A stretch of DNA of 64,000 bases, taken from Nitrososphaerales archaeon. GTDB taxonomy: Archaea; Thermoproteota; Nitrososphaeria; Nitrososphaerales; Nitrososphaeraceae. The notes below the pieces were generated by a model. That model was not told the origin of the DNA, searched no databases, and saw nothing but the letters and a program-made list of their open reading frames with translations. The translations under genes and the position numbers were made by a program. Location of the stretch: positions 1-64,000 of the forward strand of contig JARBAU010000230.1 of the NCBI GenBank assembly GCA_029237525.1, in the 5' to 3' direction. Each line of letters begins with the position of its first letter. Position 1 is the stretch's first letter. Of this stretch, positions 17,339 to 26,093 are shown piece by piece.

Positions 17339-18067
17339 CTATCTTGTCTGAGTAAATATCTCGTCCAATGTTACAGTGAATGGTCTTGTTCCGGTCAACT
17401 TGAACTTGGTTGAATTTCCTTTACTTCCGACCTTTTGTATATAACCAAGTTTGCGGAATATATCCAATGCAATTTTCCCACGCTGCCTGTTGTTCCCACA
17501 AGCAATTCTGTCCTTATCTTGGAGATTTTGAAGTATGAAACTTCCATCAATTGACTCTGCAGAAACATTTGCAGTGGCTATCCATAGCCTTGAGATGTAC
17601 GAATCAGAATCATTTAATGAACCCATCATAATCGTCTTAGCATTTCCTATTGGCTTAGCTAGTAGTTGCACTGCAAAATTAAGGCTATCAGTCTTTTTTA
17701 CGTAGAATCGATATATGTTCTGTCCTTTGAAATTTCGATCATTTTCTGTATTGTCGAACCAATAAACATAACCATCCGGTTCTGCCATGTATGGTTGAAT
17801 AATCTCGGGCTCCTGAACAGTTACAGAATTGAGCATTTGTTGGGCTAAATCTAGTTTGTCAAAATTAACCACGTATCTGCGTTCATGGTTCGATTCCAAG
17901 GACATAATTATTCCTCTATCCATCAAAGAACGAATAGCATATTCGAGGTTCATTTCATAATGACGGCCAGACTCTAGGCGGATTTGATTCTCAGACAGGA
18001 CATTGTGTATGCCATTTCCAATTAATTGCCTCAATGTCCATTTACGCCATTCTTCAACAGACTTCAA
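17339..18067 (-). CDS. Hypothetical protein with N-terminal winged helix
   Basis: 242 residues, ATG start. The first 70 residues look like a helix-turn-helix domain (WTLRQLIGNGIHNVLSE then a wing ERRYVVNFDKL). The central part is a mixed alpha/beta region with EPDGYVYWFDN and FYVKKTDSLNFAVQLL, and the C-terminus has another HTH-like segment (QRGKIALDIFRKLGYIQK) followed by a beta hairpin. No catalytic motif was recognised. Divergent from a small wHTH gene across a 101-bp spacer with AT-rich TATA-like sequence (ATATTTAAAT). Confidence 0.65.
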   Translation of the reverse strand: MKSVEEWRKWTLRQLIGNGIHNVLSENQIRLESGRHYEMNLEYAIRSLMDRGIIMSLESNHERRYVVNFDKLDLAQQMLNSVTVQEPEIIQPYMAEPDGYVYWFDNTENDRNFKGQNIYRFYVKKTDSLNFAVQLLAKPIGNAKTIMMGSLNDSDSYISRLWIATANVSAESIDGSFILQNLQDKDRIACGNNRQRGKIALDIFRKLGYIQKVGSKGNSTKFKLTGTRPFTVTLDEIFTQTR

Positions 18068-18168
18068 ATACTGAGTAAAGAATGCCTATCGACGAATATT
18101 TAAATCTGCGGCAAAAGCAACCTACATAACTTGTTGCGCCAAACTTTACTCATGTTTTTATAATCCTA

Positions 18169-18537
18169 TTGACAATAAAAGGATCATTGATTCAGAAATA
18201 CTCTACCGCGGACCAGGATTTTACCAAAAATAGACCACTTGAGAAAGTTTTTGGAAACTGCAATGCGAGAGTTTTAGACTTTTTTGTTATTAATCGGGGG
18301 ATGGATTATACTCCAGCTGAAATAAGCGATATTACTCACCTTCCAGTTAAAAGTATTCAAAGATCATTGCTCCACCTTATAAAGTGTGGACTAGTTAAAG
18401 AGACCAATAAAGTTGGAAATTCGAGTATGTATGTACTTGAAAGTTCAGAATTAGCAGTTGTATTGACTCAATACGTCGATACATCTTTAAGTGCAGAGGT
18501 TAAAAATGCGACTATTTCTTATCCGATAGAATCTTAA
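18169..18537 (+). CDS. Winged-helix transcriptional regulator
   Basis: 122 residues, TTG start. Residues about 32-90 are a clear winged helix: RVLDFFVINRG, DYTPAEISDITHLPVKSIQRSL (helix-turn-helix, recognition helix PVKSIQRSLLHLI), then the wing GNSSMYVLES. The N-terminal 25 residues and the C-terminal tail are probably flexible or dimerising. No sensor motif. The divergent partner at 17339 also has HTH features. Target unknown. Confidence 0.75.
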   Translation: MTIKGSLIQKYSTADQDFTKNRPLEKVFGNCNARVLDFFVINRGMDYTPAEISDITHLPVKSIQRSLLHLIKCGLVKETNKVGNSSMYVLESSELAVVLTQYVDTSLSAEVKNATISYPIES

Positions 18538-18670
18538 GGATGTGCGTTCTTTAAATAGCTCCTGAGCTATCTTCTTGGGAGTCCGAAGCCACTCTATAAC
18601 AGATAGCATTCAGATTAAACATCAATAACAATAAAGATAAAATATCCAATATTTGCCAATTATACATAAG

Positions 18671-18904
18671 ATGGATCGAGTTAGACGTATCTCAAGCGAT
18701 TTATTACAGCAATATCCTGAAAAATTTACCACCGACTTTAACGAAAATAAAAAAATTGTACAAGAATTGGCAACAATAAGATCAAAAGTTTTAAGAAACA
18801 AGATTGCAGGATATATTACATCGTATCTCCATAGGAGTTCTGAGAAAGAGATGCCAATATCTGAAGATGAAGAGGATCTTCAGCTAGCAGAACGTAGGGA
18901 TTGA
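18671..18904 (+). CDS. rps17e: Small ribosomal subunit protein eS17
   Basis: 77 residues from ATG 18671 (an upstream frame start at 18653 is less likely). The sequence follows archaeal and eukaryotic S17e: [26 protein letters not shown], and the signature [16 protein letters not shown]. The acidic C-terminal tail EDEEDL is an extension beyond the compact 65-residue archaeal form. Structural component of the 30S subunit. It is followed twelve bases later by the ubiquitin-fold gene on the same strand and then Cgi121, so all three may share a transcript. Confidence 0.9.
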   Translation: MDRVRRISSDLLQQYPEKFTTDFNENKKIVQELATIRSKVLRNKIAGYITSYLHRSSEKEMPISEDEEDLQLAERRD

Positions 18905-18916
18905 TTTCATTTCTAA

Positions 18917-19177
18917 TTGATAACTGTAAATTTGTTAGGAGGTGCTAGAAAGGCACTTGGCAAATCAGAAATATCTCTTGATAGTTGCGAGACATCAGTC
19001 AGCGATATTTTGGACTTTCTGAAAATGAAAGCTGTCGAAAAAGGTATAATCGAACACAACAATCTATTAGTCGTTATCAATGGTAAGGACGCTTCAGTAA
19101 TGGAGGGATACGATACCATCGTTAGAACCGGAGATGTCATAAAGATAGTTACTATCGTCCATGGTGGAATGCTGTAG
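18917..19177 (+). CDS. MoaD/ThiS/Urm1-type ubiquitin-fold protein
   Basis: 86 residues, TTG start. Beta-grasp features: ITVNLLGGARKALG at the N-terminus, NNLLVVINGKD, and IKIVTIVHGGML at the end. The family acts through a C-terminal diglycine that is adenylated by an E1/MoeB-like enzyme and carries sulfur for molybdopterin, thiamin or tRNA thiolation, or is conjugated to proteins. Here two residues, Met-Leu, follow the GG, which would have to be removed before activation. MoaA is encoded at 34.7 kb. Located between S17e and Cgi121, which hints at a tRNA-related rather than cofactor role, but this is inference. Confidence 0.8.
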   Translation: MITVNLLGGARKALGKSEISLDSCETSVSDILDFLKMKAVEKGIIEHNNLLVVINGKDASVMEGYDTIVRTGDVIKIVTIVHGGML

Positions 19178-19188
19178 GAACACTTGAT

Positions 19189-19737
19189 TTGACTGAAGTC
19201 AAAGCTGGTGATACTTTAGTACAAATTCCTGGTATATTTGTTTCAATAATTTTAATCCGCCAATCAGAGGGACAGAACATCCAAAATATCTTAACTGATA
19301 TTAGGAGAGAGCTGAATCCTAATGTTGTATTTCAGATAATCAACGCTAGCATAATTTATGGATTGGAGCATCTTCTGCGAACTGTGACTATAACATTTGA
19401 AGCAAAAAAAAGGGGTAACATTTTTGTTCGCAACGAAGAGATTGACCTATTGCTAAGGTTTTCCTATTCTAGACGAGTCTCTGATGCTATACTTTTCGCC
19501 GGATCATCCAAATCTGGAAGTGCTTGTTTACTTCTCTATTCTAAGAGCAAGAATGCTCTGTATTCGGCAAAAAAAATCTTACACAGAAAATTTTCATGTA
19601 TAGGAGAGATATTGTTGCAACCAGACCTTTTGAAGAAAGATAAAATCTCAGCGAAATTAGGAATTGACCACAATTTTTTTGATGATGCTGATTTTTTGAA
19701 GTACTTAATCGAACGTTCCGCGTTGGTCGTTAGATAG
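19189..19737 (+). CDS. cgi121: KEOPS complex subunit Cgi121
   Basis: 182 residues, TTG start, eleven bases after the ubiquitin-fold stop. The central segment with EHLLRTVTITFEAKKRG, then NEEIDLLLRFSYSRRVSDAI and LFAGSSKSG, matches the conserved tRNA-binding core of Cgi121, the KEOPS subunit that recruits the tRNA 3' end for t6A37 synthesis. The first 25 residues are a short extension. Its 3' end overlaps the convergent THUMP gene by eight bases. Sua5, which makes the threonylcarbamoyl-AMP used by KEOPS, lies next door, supporting the call. Confidence 0.75.
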   Translation: MTEVKAGDTLVQIPGIFVSIILIRQSEGQNIQNILTDIRRELNPNVVFQIINASIIYGLEHLLRTVTITFEAKKRGNIFVRNEEIDLLLRFSYSRRVSDAILFAGSSKSGSACLLLYSKSKNALYSAKKILHRKFSCIGEILLQPDLLKKDKISAKLGIDHNFFDDADFLKYLIERSALVVR

Positions 19738-20266
19738 CATTATTTCGCTTTTCTAAAACAGAGCTAAATATGTGATCAGGCCTCAGTATCGATATTCCGG
19801 CTACGTCGCCAACTATTTCGATCAGAACGATCCAATCGGGTCGCTTAAGTGAGACTTTGTTTGCAAATACACTGGCTACTTTTGTTAAGATGGTGGAGGA
19901 AGACATGGATGTATGTCTTTTTTCTATTGTGATTCTAAATGACTCATTGTCATTGATTTTCTGCCTTAATTTGTTTGATGCATTCAAAATATTCTCTAAA
20001 GTAGCTGGTAATATGATTTCTAGAGGTAACACTCTTAGAATGTAATGAATCTTCCACGGCTCACTTCTAACAAGATTTCTGAGTTTAAGGCTAACTTCAA
20101 ATGGGTCTATTGTAGAGTGTGCAAATACAATTCCTGAAATTTTGGTTAGGTAGCATTGGGGGCTTGGATCTCCAAATTCTCGTAGTATCTCATCAATTTC
20201 ATCTCTAGCATCCTCTTCTCCATGTCGAAAAGTCGAAACTATGAGGTTAGCAATCATTTTAAACAT
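19730..20266 (-). CDS. THUMP-domain RNA-binding protein (Tan1-like)
   Basis: 178 residues. Begins IANLIVSTFRHGEEDARDEI, the first strand/helix of a THUMP-containing Tan1-like protein; a central LRNLVRSEPWKIHYILRVLPLE segment and the late strands SFRITIEKRHTSM and WIVLIEIVGDVAGISI complete the THUMP fold. Tan1 acts with Kre33/TmcA-type acetyltransferase to place ac4C12 in tRNA. The ATG overlaps the end of the Sua5 gene by eight bases, indicating translational coupling; tail overlap with Cgi121 also eight bases. Role as tRNA-binding adaptor is inferred from the fold and the neighbours. Confidence 0.75.
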   Translation of the reverse strand: MFKMIANLIVSTFRHGEEDARDEIDEILREFGDPSPQCYLTKISGIVFAHSTIDPFEVSLKLRNLVRSEPWKIHYILRVLPLEIILPATLENILNASNKLRQKINDNESFRITIEKRHTSMSSSTILTKVASVFANKVSLKRPDWIVLIEIVGDVAGISILRPDHIFSSVLEKRNNAI

Positions 20267-20912
20267 TTGGTCTTAAGTCTATTTTTAGTACTGTCGAAAC
20301 AACTTCATAGATCTTGTCAGATTTAATTGCACCATGTCGAAGAATTCTCATGTCCGAGTCCAGCACCTCTACAATGGTTGATTCTCTTCCTTTTACAAGA
20401 ATACCTCCATCCAACAAAGCATCATAACCGGAGATCCCAGAACTTATAATGTCAGAAGAACTTATACACGGTTCTTGGCCTGAGAAATTTGCACTTGTCC
20501 CTATTAGGAACTTACAACTACTGATCAAATCTCGAGTACATTTGTTATCAGGGATCCTAACTGCAAGCTTGTCGCCTCCAGCAATGACTTGCTTCGATAT
20601 ATTGTCATCGATGCATGGTGAGACGATAGTTAAAGCACCCGGCCAAAAATGCTGAGCAAGCGTTTTTGCGATAGGGTTCAATTGAACGAGTCTTTCAATA
20701 TCTCCAATATTTGATCCCAGAATTGGTAATGCTTTTTTCTGGTCGCGACCTTTGATTTTATAAATTCTCTCTACCGATTTATCAAAATATGGATTACAAC
20801 CTATCCCATAGACAGTGTCTGTAGGATAAATGATGACGCCTCCATCACAAAGAATTGAAGTACATATTGCTATATCCATGCTATTAGAACATTCAAATAT
20901 GTTGGCAGCCAA
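20259..20912 (-). CDS. sua5: L-threonylcarbamoyladenylate synthase (Sua5/YrdC)
   Basis: 217 residues from TTG 20912; ATG 20879 would shorten the N-terminus too much for the first helix. GVIIYPTDTVYGIGC is the conserved ATP/threonine-binding stretch; KGRDQKKALPIL, FWPGALTIV, AVRIPDN and LIGTSANFSGQ follow in family order. It makes threonylcarbamoyl-AMP from Thr, bicarbonate and ATP for t6A37. The C-terminal Sua5-specific domain of longer homologues is absent, so this is the short YrdC/TsaC form. Operon with the THUMP gene, adjacent to Cgi121. Confidence 0.93.
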   Translation of the reverse strand: MAANIFECSNSMDIAICTSILCDGGVIIYPTDTVYGIGCNPYFDKSVERIYKIKGRDQKKALPILGSNIGDIERLVQLNPIAKTLAQHFWPGALTIVSPCIDDNISKQVIAGGDKLAVRIPDNKCTRDLISSCKFLIGTSANFSGQEPCISSSDIISSGISGYDALLDGGILVKGRESTIVEVLDSDMRILRHGAIKSDKIYEVVSTVLKIDLRPNV

Positions 20913-21350
20913 CTCTAGAAACCACTCACTCCACAGTTTAGGAGTTGTAATACTTGTATTGAGTTATGCATGGATATGGTATTGATAAAGTTACTTAAAA
21001 TCCATGTCAATCATCATGGCTTAATTTATTGCATGTAGGGGTAATACATTACAATTATTTGAGCCATTGGAACACCTGTATCAATTTATTAGTCACAAGT
21101 ATTATAAAACATGGTCAAAATAGCCGAAACGTTATGATTAATAATTCTTTTTCTTGTCAATTGCGTTGGAGAGAACAAGTCGTTTGTTTTTCAAAAGACG
21201 AAAGATGGGTTGATTTAATCTATTATGCCCCAATCTTGGGAATCATAATTAGCCACCCTGTCCGATATAAGATTAATACTCATAGTACGGAATCCAATAC
21301 AATGCTCCTTTTGCCTATTCCGGCCGACGCAATTCAAACATATAACTATA
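20913..21350. other. Spacer upstream of Sua5, no supported gene
   Basis: The plus-strand frame 21029-21406 runs into the 3' end of the minus-strand hypothetical gene and has no recognisable order. A small AATAC-TT-GTATT repeat near 20950 lies in the Sua5 promoter region. Confidence 0.4.
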
Positions 21351-21764
21351 CTATCTCAAATCCTCGAGCTCTTTTTCATCTCTATAATATTCAGGATTTA
21401 ATCTGAATCCGGATGTAGATTCGTACGGTATGTCGCTCAACTTTAGATGATATTCAAGTCTACGTCTTTTTAATTGTCTACCAAACCAAAGGACGAATTG
21501 CTGCTCTATCATGCTTCCTTCTTCTTTCATTATTTCTGGGTGCACATCAAGCAAGCTCTCAACAAAGTAAGGATCGAAGTAAAGTCGAAAGAAATCCCAC
21601 CCCATTGCCTTGCCCGTAGAAGAGCATTCACACTGGCTTTTTGCATGTATCCCCCACTCCAACTCTCCTATAAACCCCATTATCCGTTCTCTTTCTCTGT
21701 CAAAATTCAAGCAAGATCCAGATACGATTATCGATGGGGGCTTTTCGGCGAATTTTCTGTTCAA
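21351..21764 (-). CDS. Hypothetical protein, 137 aa
   Basis: TTG start. Soluble and charged, with two parts: an N-terminal segment with Cys18 and a later CECSSTG, and a C-terminal helical region rich in Arg/Lys/Glu (FGRQLKRRRLEYHL) ending EYYRDEKELEDLR. Segment GWDFFRLYFDPYFV is aromatic and probably buried. No family recognised. Same strand as LysRS, starting 72 bp after the LysRS stop, so could be the last gene of the elp3-lysS operon. Confidence 0.55.
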   Translation of the reverse strand: MNRKFAEKPPSIIVSGSCLNFDRERERIMGFIGELEWGIHAKSQCECSSTGKAMGWDFFRLYFDPYFVESLLDVHPEIMKEEGSMIEQQFVLWFGRQLKRRRLEYHLKLSDIPYESTSGFRLNPEYYRDEKELEDLR

Positions 21765-21836
21765 TCTTCTAATATTTACTTATGATATCATGGTATTTAA
21801 AAGTCAGCAATGCTGAAAGCTCGAATCGAGTCTCAT

Positions 21837-23462
21837 TCAAAGATATGACTGGACTAAGTTACATGTCCTTTCTATGCCGAGATCAAGTACGTAGTTGCCG
21901 ATTCTAGGTCCTTTATCTGCACCTACCAAGATCCTATATAGTAGGGTGAAGAATTCTTTGATTCCTATTCCATTTCTTCTGGAAATATCAAAGATCATTG
22001 ATTGTAGATTTCTAGGAGACTCGTCAAACGCTTCCTTTCCTTTGAAATCTTCTAAGCCTTGGATTAATTCCATTAATGCATTTCTGTCCCTATTAGTTAG
22101 GCCCAATTCGGAGTTGCCATCATTCTTTAGCCCGTGGTCATCAGCCCAGTTTGCGGCTAATCTGATTTTGTTTGTTAGGACTGCCTCCTTCTCGGCAATG
22201 ATGCCGTACTTTGCCAGCCTTCCATAAACTTTCTCTACTCTTTGGTCGTCATCAGAGAAGAGCAATCCTTGCTGTACCAATAGTCTATATGGAACATGTT
22301 TTGTGGGATTGGAAGGAGGTTTTAAGTGATTTATGTATTCATAAACACCTTTCAGCTTAGCAAGTTTTGTCCGATTTTCTTCCGAAATTATTCCAAAATA
22401 TAGATCCTCGTAATAATCATACTCATCCATCAAGGAGGGTATATCGTCTAAGGAAACGTGTCTTGTTCCTGTCACTCGCTTATATAACAACAACAAAAGT
22501 GATTCAGGTGTTCCATAACTTAACCACATTTGAGGTGTTAAGACATTGCCCTTTGATTTGCTAATTTTCTGTCCAATCTTATCAAGAAACATTTCATATC
22601 TAAGATGTAACGGATGGGAGTAGCCTAATACGTCATTGGATACCCAGTCATTTATTCTCACCGAGTCCATAATGTCCTTTCCATAAGCTTCAAACTTGAT
22701 ATCGAATGCTTGCCATCTAGCGGCGAATTCTACTTTCCAAGCTAGCTTGCCATTTCCATTATTAATGTTTGATTCACCATAATATCCGCATCCCTTCACT
22801 ATTTGATTTCCAATTCTAGTGTCTGAGCACGAATATGAGACTTTCTTTTCCTCAGAAAGGTATCTCTCCGCTTTTGCAACATACAGTCGACCACAATTTC
22901 GACAAATTGGGAAATACGGGAGCGTCTGATTATATTTGTCCTGACCTATCATGGCTTGAATTCCTATCCCAAGACGATCACTATTCCGTAGAATAGTATC
23001 AATTTGTGCTGACAACATATTTTTCTTGTATGCTTCGGTTCCACTTTGAAATTTGTAACGAACTCCAACTCTATCGAGCCCTTCTAGAAGCAAACTGCTC
23101 ATATGAGCGCCATATGATGTATGACAATCACCAAATGGGTCTGAAATCTCTGAAACCGGCTTAGCGATCTCATTTTTCAAATACTCAGGTAATCCATACG
23201 GTATCTTCCGGAGGCCGTCCATATCATCTGAATAGGTAACAAGCTCACTTTTGTAACCCAGGTTCTGCAGTGCAAGAGTAACACCATAAGCCCTAACCGC
23301 ATCTCCCATACTACCTATATGAGGAATACCGGAAGCTCCCAAACCACTTTCAACCCGTATGAGATCAGTATTTCTACCTAATTTCTGTTCCCTTGATACA
23401 AGATCATGGGCGATCTTGTCGATCCAAGTACCTTTACCGAGGATCTCCCCATCGAATTTCAT
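21837..23462 (-). CDS. lysS: Lysyl-tRNA synthetase, class I
   Basis: 541 residues, ATG start. The class I signatures are both present: GIPHIGS (45-51, HIGH variant) and KISKSKG near residue 297. CRNCGRLYVAK about residue 187 is the zinc-ribbon insertion characteristic of the archaeal class I LysRS, and the C-terminal half is the alpha-helical anticodon-binding cage. It charges tRNA-Lys with lysine. The ATG overlaps the elp3 stop by four bases, so translation is coupled to a wobble-modification enzyme whose substrates in other organisms include tRNA-Lys. Confidence 0.95.
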   Translation of the reverse strand: MKFDGEILGKGTWIDKIAHDLVSREQKLGRNTDLIRVESGLGASGIPHIGSMGDAVRAYGVTLALQNLGYKSELVTYSDDMDGLRKIPYGLPEYLKNEIAKPVSEISDPFGDCHTSYGAHMSSLLLEGLDRVGVRYKFQSGTEAYKKNMLSAQIDTILRNSDRLGIGIQAMIGQDKYNQTLPYFPICRNCGRLYVAKAERYLSEEKKVSYSCSDTRIGNQIVKGCGYYGESNINNGNGKLAWKVEFAARWQAFDIKFEAYGKDIMDSVRINDWVSNDVLGYSHPLHLRYEMFLDKIGQKISKSKGNVLTPQMWLSYGTPESLLLLLYKRVTGTRHVSLDDIPSLMDEYDYYEDLYFGIISEENRTKLAKLKGVYEYINHLKPPSNPTKHVPYRLLVQQGLLFSDDDQRVEKVYGRLAKYGIIAEKEAVLTNKIRLAANWADDHGLKNDGNSELGLTNRDRNALMELIQGLEDFKGKEAFDESPRNLQSMIFDISRRNGIGIKEFFTLLYRILVGADKGPRIGNYVLDLGIERTCNLVQSYL

Positions 23463-25120
23463 ACTTGGCTCAGCACCTTAGTGACATAAGGCCCATTTTG
23501 ATTATAGCCAAACTTTCGATAGTATCTCCTTGTTCCAACTGCGCTAATCACTGACAACTTTTTCAACCCTAATTCATTTTTGACTATGCGTTCAGCTTCG
23601 TTTAACATTCCGACCCCTAGTCCTTTATGCTGATATTTCCCAGATCCGCTTTTTTGTCCGATTTCGACTGCCCGGCCGTAGACATGCAGTTCTCTAACTA
23701 TGGCCGCCCCATTCTCACCTGTTGTTTTCAAACACTTCATTACAGGGCTATTGGTATATCGCAAGCGCAAAAAGCCTAGTATAACTGAATTGTCTTTACT
23801 TTCATATGAAAGAAACACCTCGTGACCATTGGATGCATCATAATCCAATCTATTCATTATCAATTCATCCAATTGATAATTTGAATTCCCATTCTGATGA
23901 CCGATTTCTCTGCATCTAATACAATTACACTTCAACCCTGACTTATTCAATTCATTAGTAGCTAGTTGTCTTAGGTTACCGTGCTTCGGTCCGTCTATGA
24001 TATCTTTAGATTCAATTTCTCGTTGAACGCGCATGATTCTGACCCAAGGAGGGACTATTTTTTTTACCTCAGTTAGGACTTTTAGCATATCATTATCACT
24101 GTATGCCTTGTATTTGCCATTTTTATACAGGTTGAATAAACCTGTATTCACTAGAACAAGTGTTGGGTAGATTTTTACCATGTCCGGCTTATAAAAAGGA
24201 TGATAAAACAATGTTTTGAAATCGGCAACGTCCTTTTCGAAAGTTGTTCCAGGTAATCCTGGCATCATATGCGCGACAATCTTACAACCCGCATTTCGAG
24301 CCACTTTGAATGACTCAATTACTTCTTTAAGAGTATGTCCACGATTAACGATTTGATATACTCTCTCTTGTAACGACTGTACACCAATTTCTACTCTTGT
24401 AACTCCTAATTCTAGCATTAACTCTATGTGTTTCTGTCTACAATAATCGGGTTTTGTTTCAATCGTCAATCCCACACACCTCGAACTGCTAGTTTCGTTA
24501 CAATTTTTCGCGTCCATAAGGTTAGTTGCCGGACTTTGGATCCCCTTATAAATATTTAAGGCATTAAAACATCCTTTTACGAAGTCTCTTTGATACTCGT
24601 CAGGCATGAAGGGAAATGTTCCCCCAACTATAACCAGCTCTATCTTCGATATACTGTGGCCACGTGTTTCTAACTGACATAACTTACTGGTTACCTGGTC
24701 AAATGCATCGTATTTTGATCTTTGAGCTATTTTAGTGGATGGTTCAGATCCGGTATAACTTAGTGGCGTATTGTACTCAATTCCTCCTGGACAGTAAATA
24801 CATCTACCATGTGGACATTCGTATGGTTTTGGCATCACAGTGACTATGGCAACTCCAGAGGCGGTTTGAATAGGTTTTACCATAAGAATTTTTCGATAAT
24901 TGCTGTCTAAGGGTAAGAATCGGATTATGTTTTCGTTTTTTGGCAATGACTTCAAATGGAATGAAGTAGATACCTCGCGTAGTATTTTGAATATTTCAGG
25001 TCTTGTCATGTCAGATCTTTTCGATAGTATTTCTGCAATCGCATTGCAAGCCTCGAGAGAAACATTATGCGAATCTAAATATATTCCTGTAGAACTTTTT
25101 GTAGTATACTTTTCTTCCAA
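23459..25120 (-). CDS. elp3: Elp3: radical SAM/GNAT tRNA U34 carboxymethyl transferase
   Basis: 553 residues, TTG start. The radical SAM cluster motif is CPHGRCIYCPGG, the three-cysteine arrangement of Elp3, followed by VIVGGTF and the TIM-barrel motifs TIETKPDYCRQKH and GVQSL. The last 150 residues are the GNAT acetyltransferase domain (GLGVGMLNEAERI, the acetyl-CoA loop, and RRYYRKFGY). Archaeal Elp3 acts alone to form cm5U34 in tRNA from acetyl-CoA and SAM. First gene of a two- or three-gene operon with lysS. Confidence 0.95.
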   Translation of the reverse strand: MEEKYTTKSSTGIYLDSHNVSLEACNAIAEILSKRSDMTRPEIFKILREVSTSFHLKSLPKNENIIRFLPLDSNYRKILMVKPIQTASGVAIVTVMPKPYECPHGRCIYCPGGIEYNTPLSYTGSEPSTKIAQRSKYDAFDQVTSKLCQLETRGHSISKIELVIVGGTFPFMPDEYQRDFVKGCFNALNIYKGIQSPATNLMDAKNCNETSSSRCVGLTIETKPDYCRQKHIELMLELGVTRVEIGVQSLQERVYQIVNRGHTLKEVIESFKVARNAGCKIVAHMMPGLPGTTFEKDVADFKTLFYHPFYKPDMVKIYPTLVLVNTGLFNLYKNGKYKAYSDNDMLKVLTEVKKIVPPWVRIMRVQREIESKDIIDGPKHGNLRQLATNELNKSGLKCNCIRCREIGHQNGNSNYQLDELIMNRLDYDASNGHEVFLSYESKDNSVILGFLRLRYTNSPVMKCLKTTGENGAAIVRELHVYGRAVEIGQKSGSGKYQHKGLGVGMLNEAERIVKNELGLKKLSVISAVGTRRYYRKFGYNQNGPYVTKVLSQV

Positions 25121-26093
25121 TTAGGCAAAAATACTTCAGACAATTAATATTAATTTTCCTTCTTCTAAGGTATCATCAAATATCCAAGCATGAATATAGT
25201 TAAAAGACCATTTCAATACAAGTTAAACCCCTTGATTACGTGTAGAGGGGCTTTCATTCATTTATATAATTTAAGATGGATTTTCTCAAAATTCTCCCAA
25301 ACAAAAATCACAAATAGCTCACAAATGCAAATATAGATATCGCAGAGTCAAACTACTATTGTGATTTGACCTTTTGATTTGGATAAAAAGTGGGGTTCAC
25401 TCTGTTTAAAACACAATTAATAAATCGATTACGTGATTTGCTATCTAATTATAAAAAGAGTTTAAATGATGGAATTACTAAGGGATTGGCCTCTGCGTAT
25501 TACATGATCCAATGAATATTATCATAATATAATGCTATTAGAAATTCCTATCCTTTGTAATCAACACATCTAAAAATTATGTGATCAGTTTCACCAAATT
25601 CTACTTCAAGCGATAATTCTATATGTTATTTGCTTCACTACACTTGACCTGTAATAACTTAATTTCCACAGCATAAATATATCTTATATCTGTTGTGTTA
25701 TTGTGATATCGATCCCAATACTGCTTACTTCAACCTATCTTTACTAGGAAGATTTTCAAATTATTTAATAAAACCGCCATCCAATAGATATGTTTATTAC
25801 TTGATATAAGAGATTACATCCAAAATATCGTCTTATACCATCTAATTTGTGACATTGTCAATAAATGTTTGAAACAATCGCAGCTAAATGCTCTGTGACA
25901 CCAACCTTCTTAAATCAGACTTATCCGCACGAAATGAATATGGAAAATGATTTCAGATATTTAATGAAACTCGATAGCTATATTCAAACTGTCCGAAAAG
26001 TGGAATCTAAATGAATAATCACTGTAGATTTAAGGATAGGAGTATATAACAACATGATAGATAGGAGAATATTTAACAGAAATGTTTGGAATG
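25121..26093. other. Nearly 1 kb AT-rich spacer
   Basis: Flanked by two minus-strand genes (purM downstream end and elp3 start). No open frame of note on either strand. A weak hairpin CCCCTT/GAGGGG sits at 25228-25250. No tRNA, repeat array or insertion element recognised; could hold an untranslated RNA but there is no direct sign. Confidence 0.45.

Noticed and set aside
21029-21406. 125-codon plus-strand frame before the hypothetical gene at 21351
   Set aside because: No recognisable order, and it runs antisense into a better minus-strand frame.
25228-25250. CCCCTT/GAGGGG hairpin upstream of elp3
   Set aside because: Only six pairs with a long loop and one wobble; no gene end nearby to terminate.
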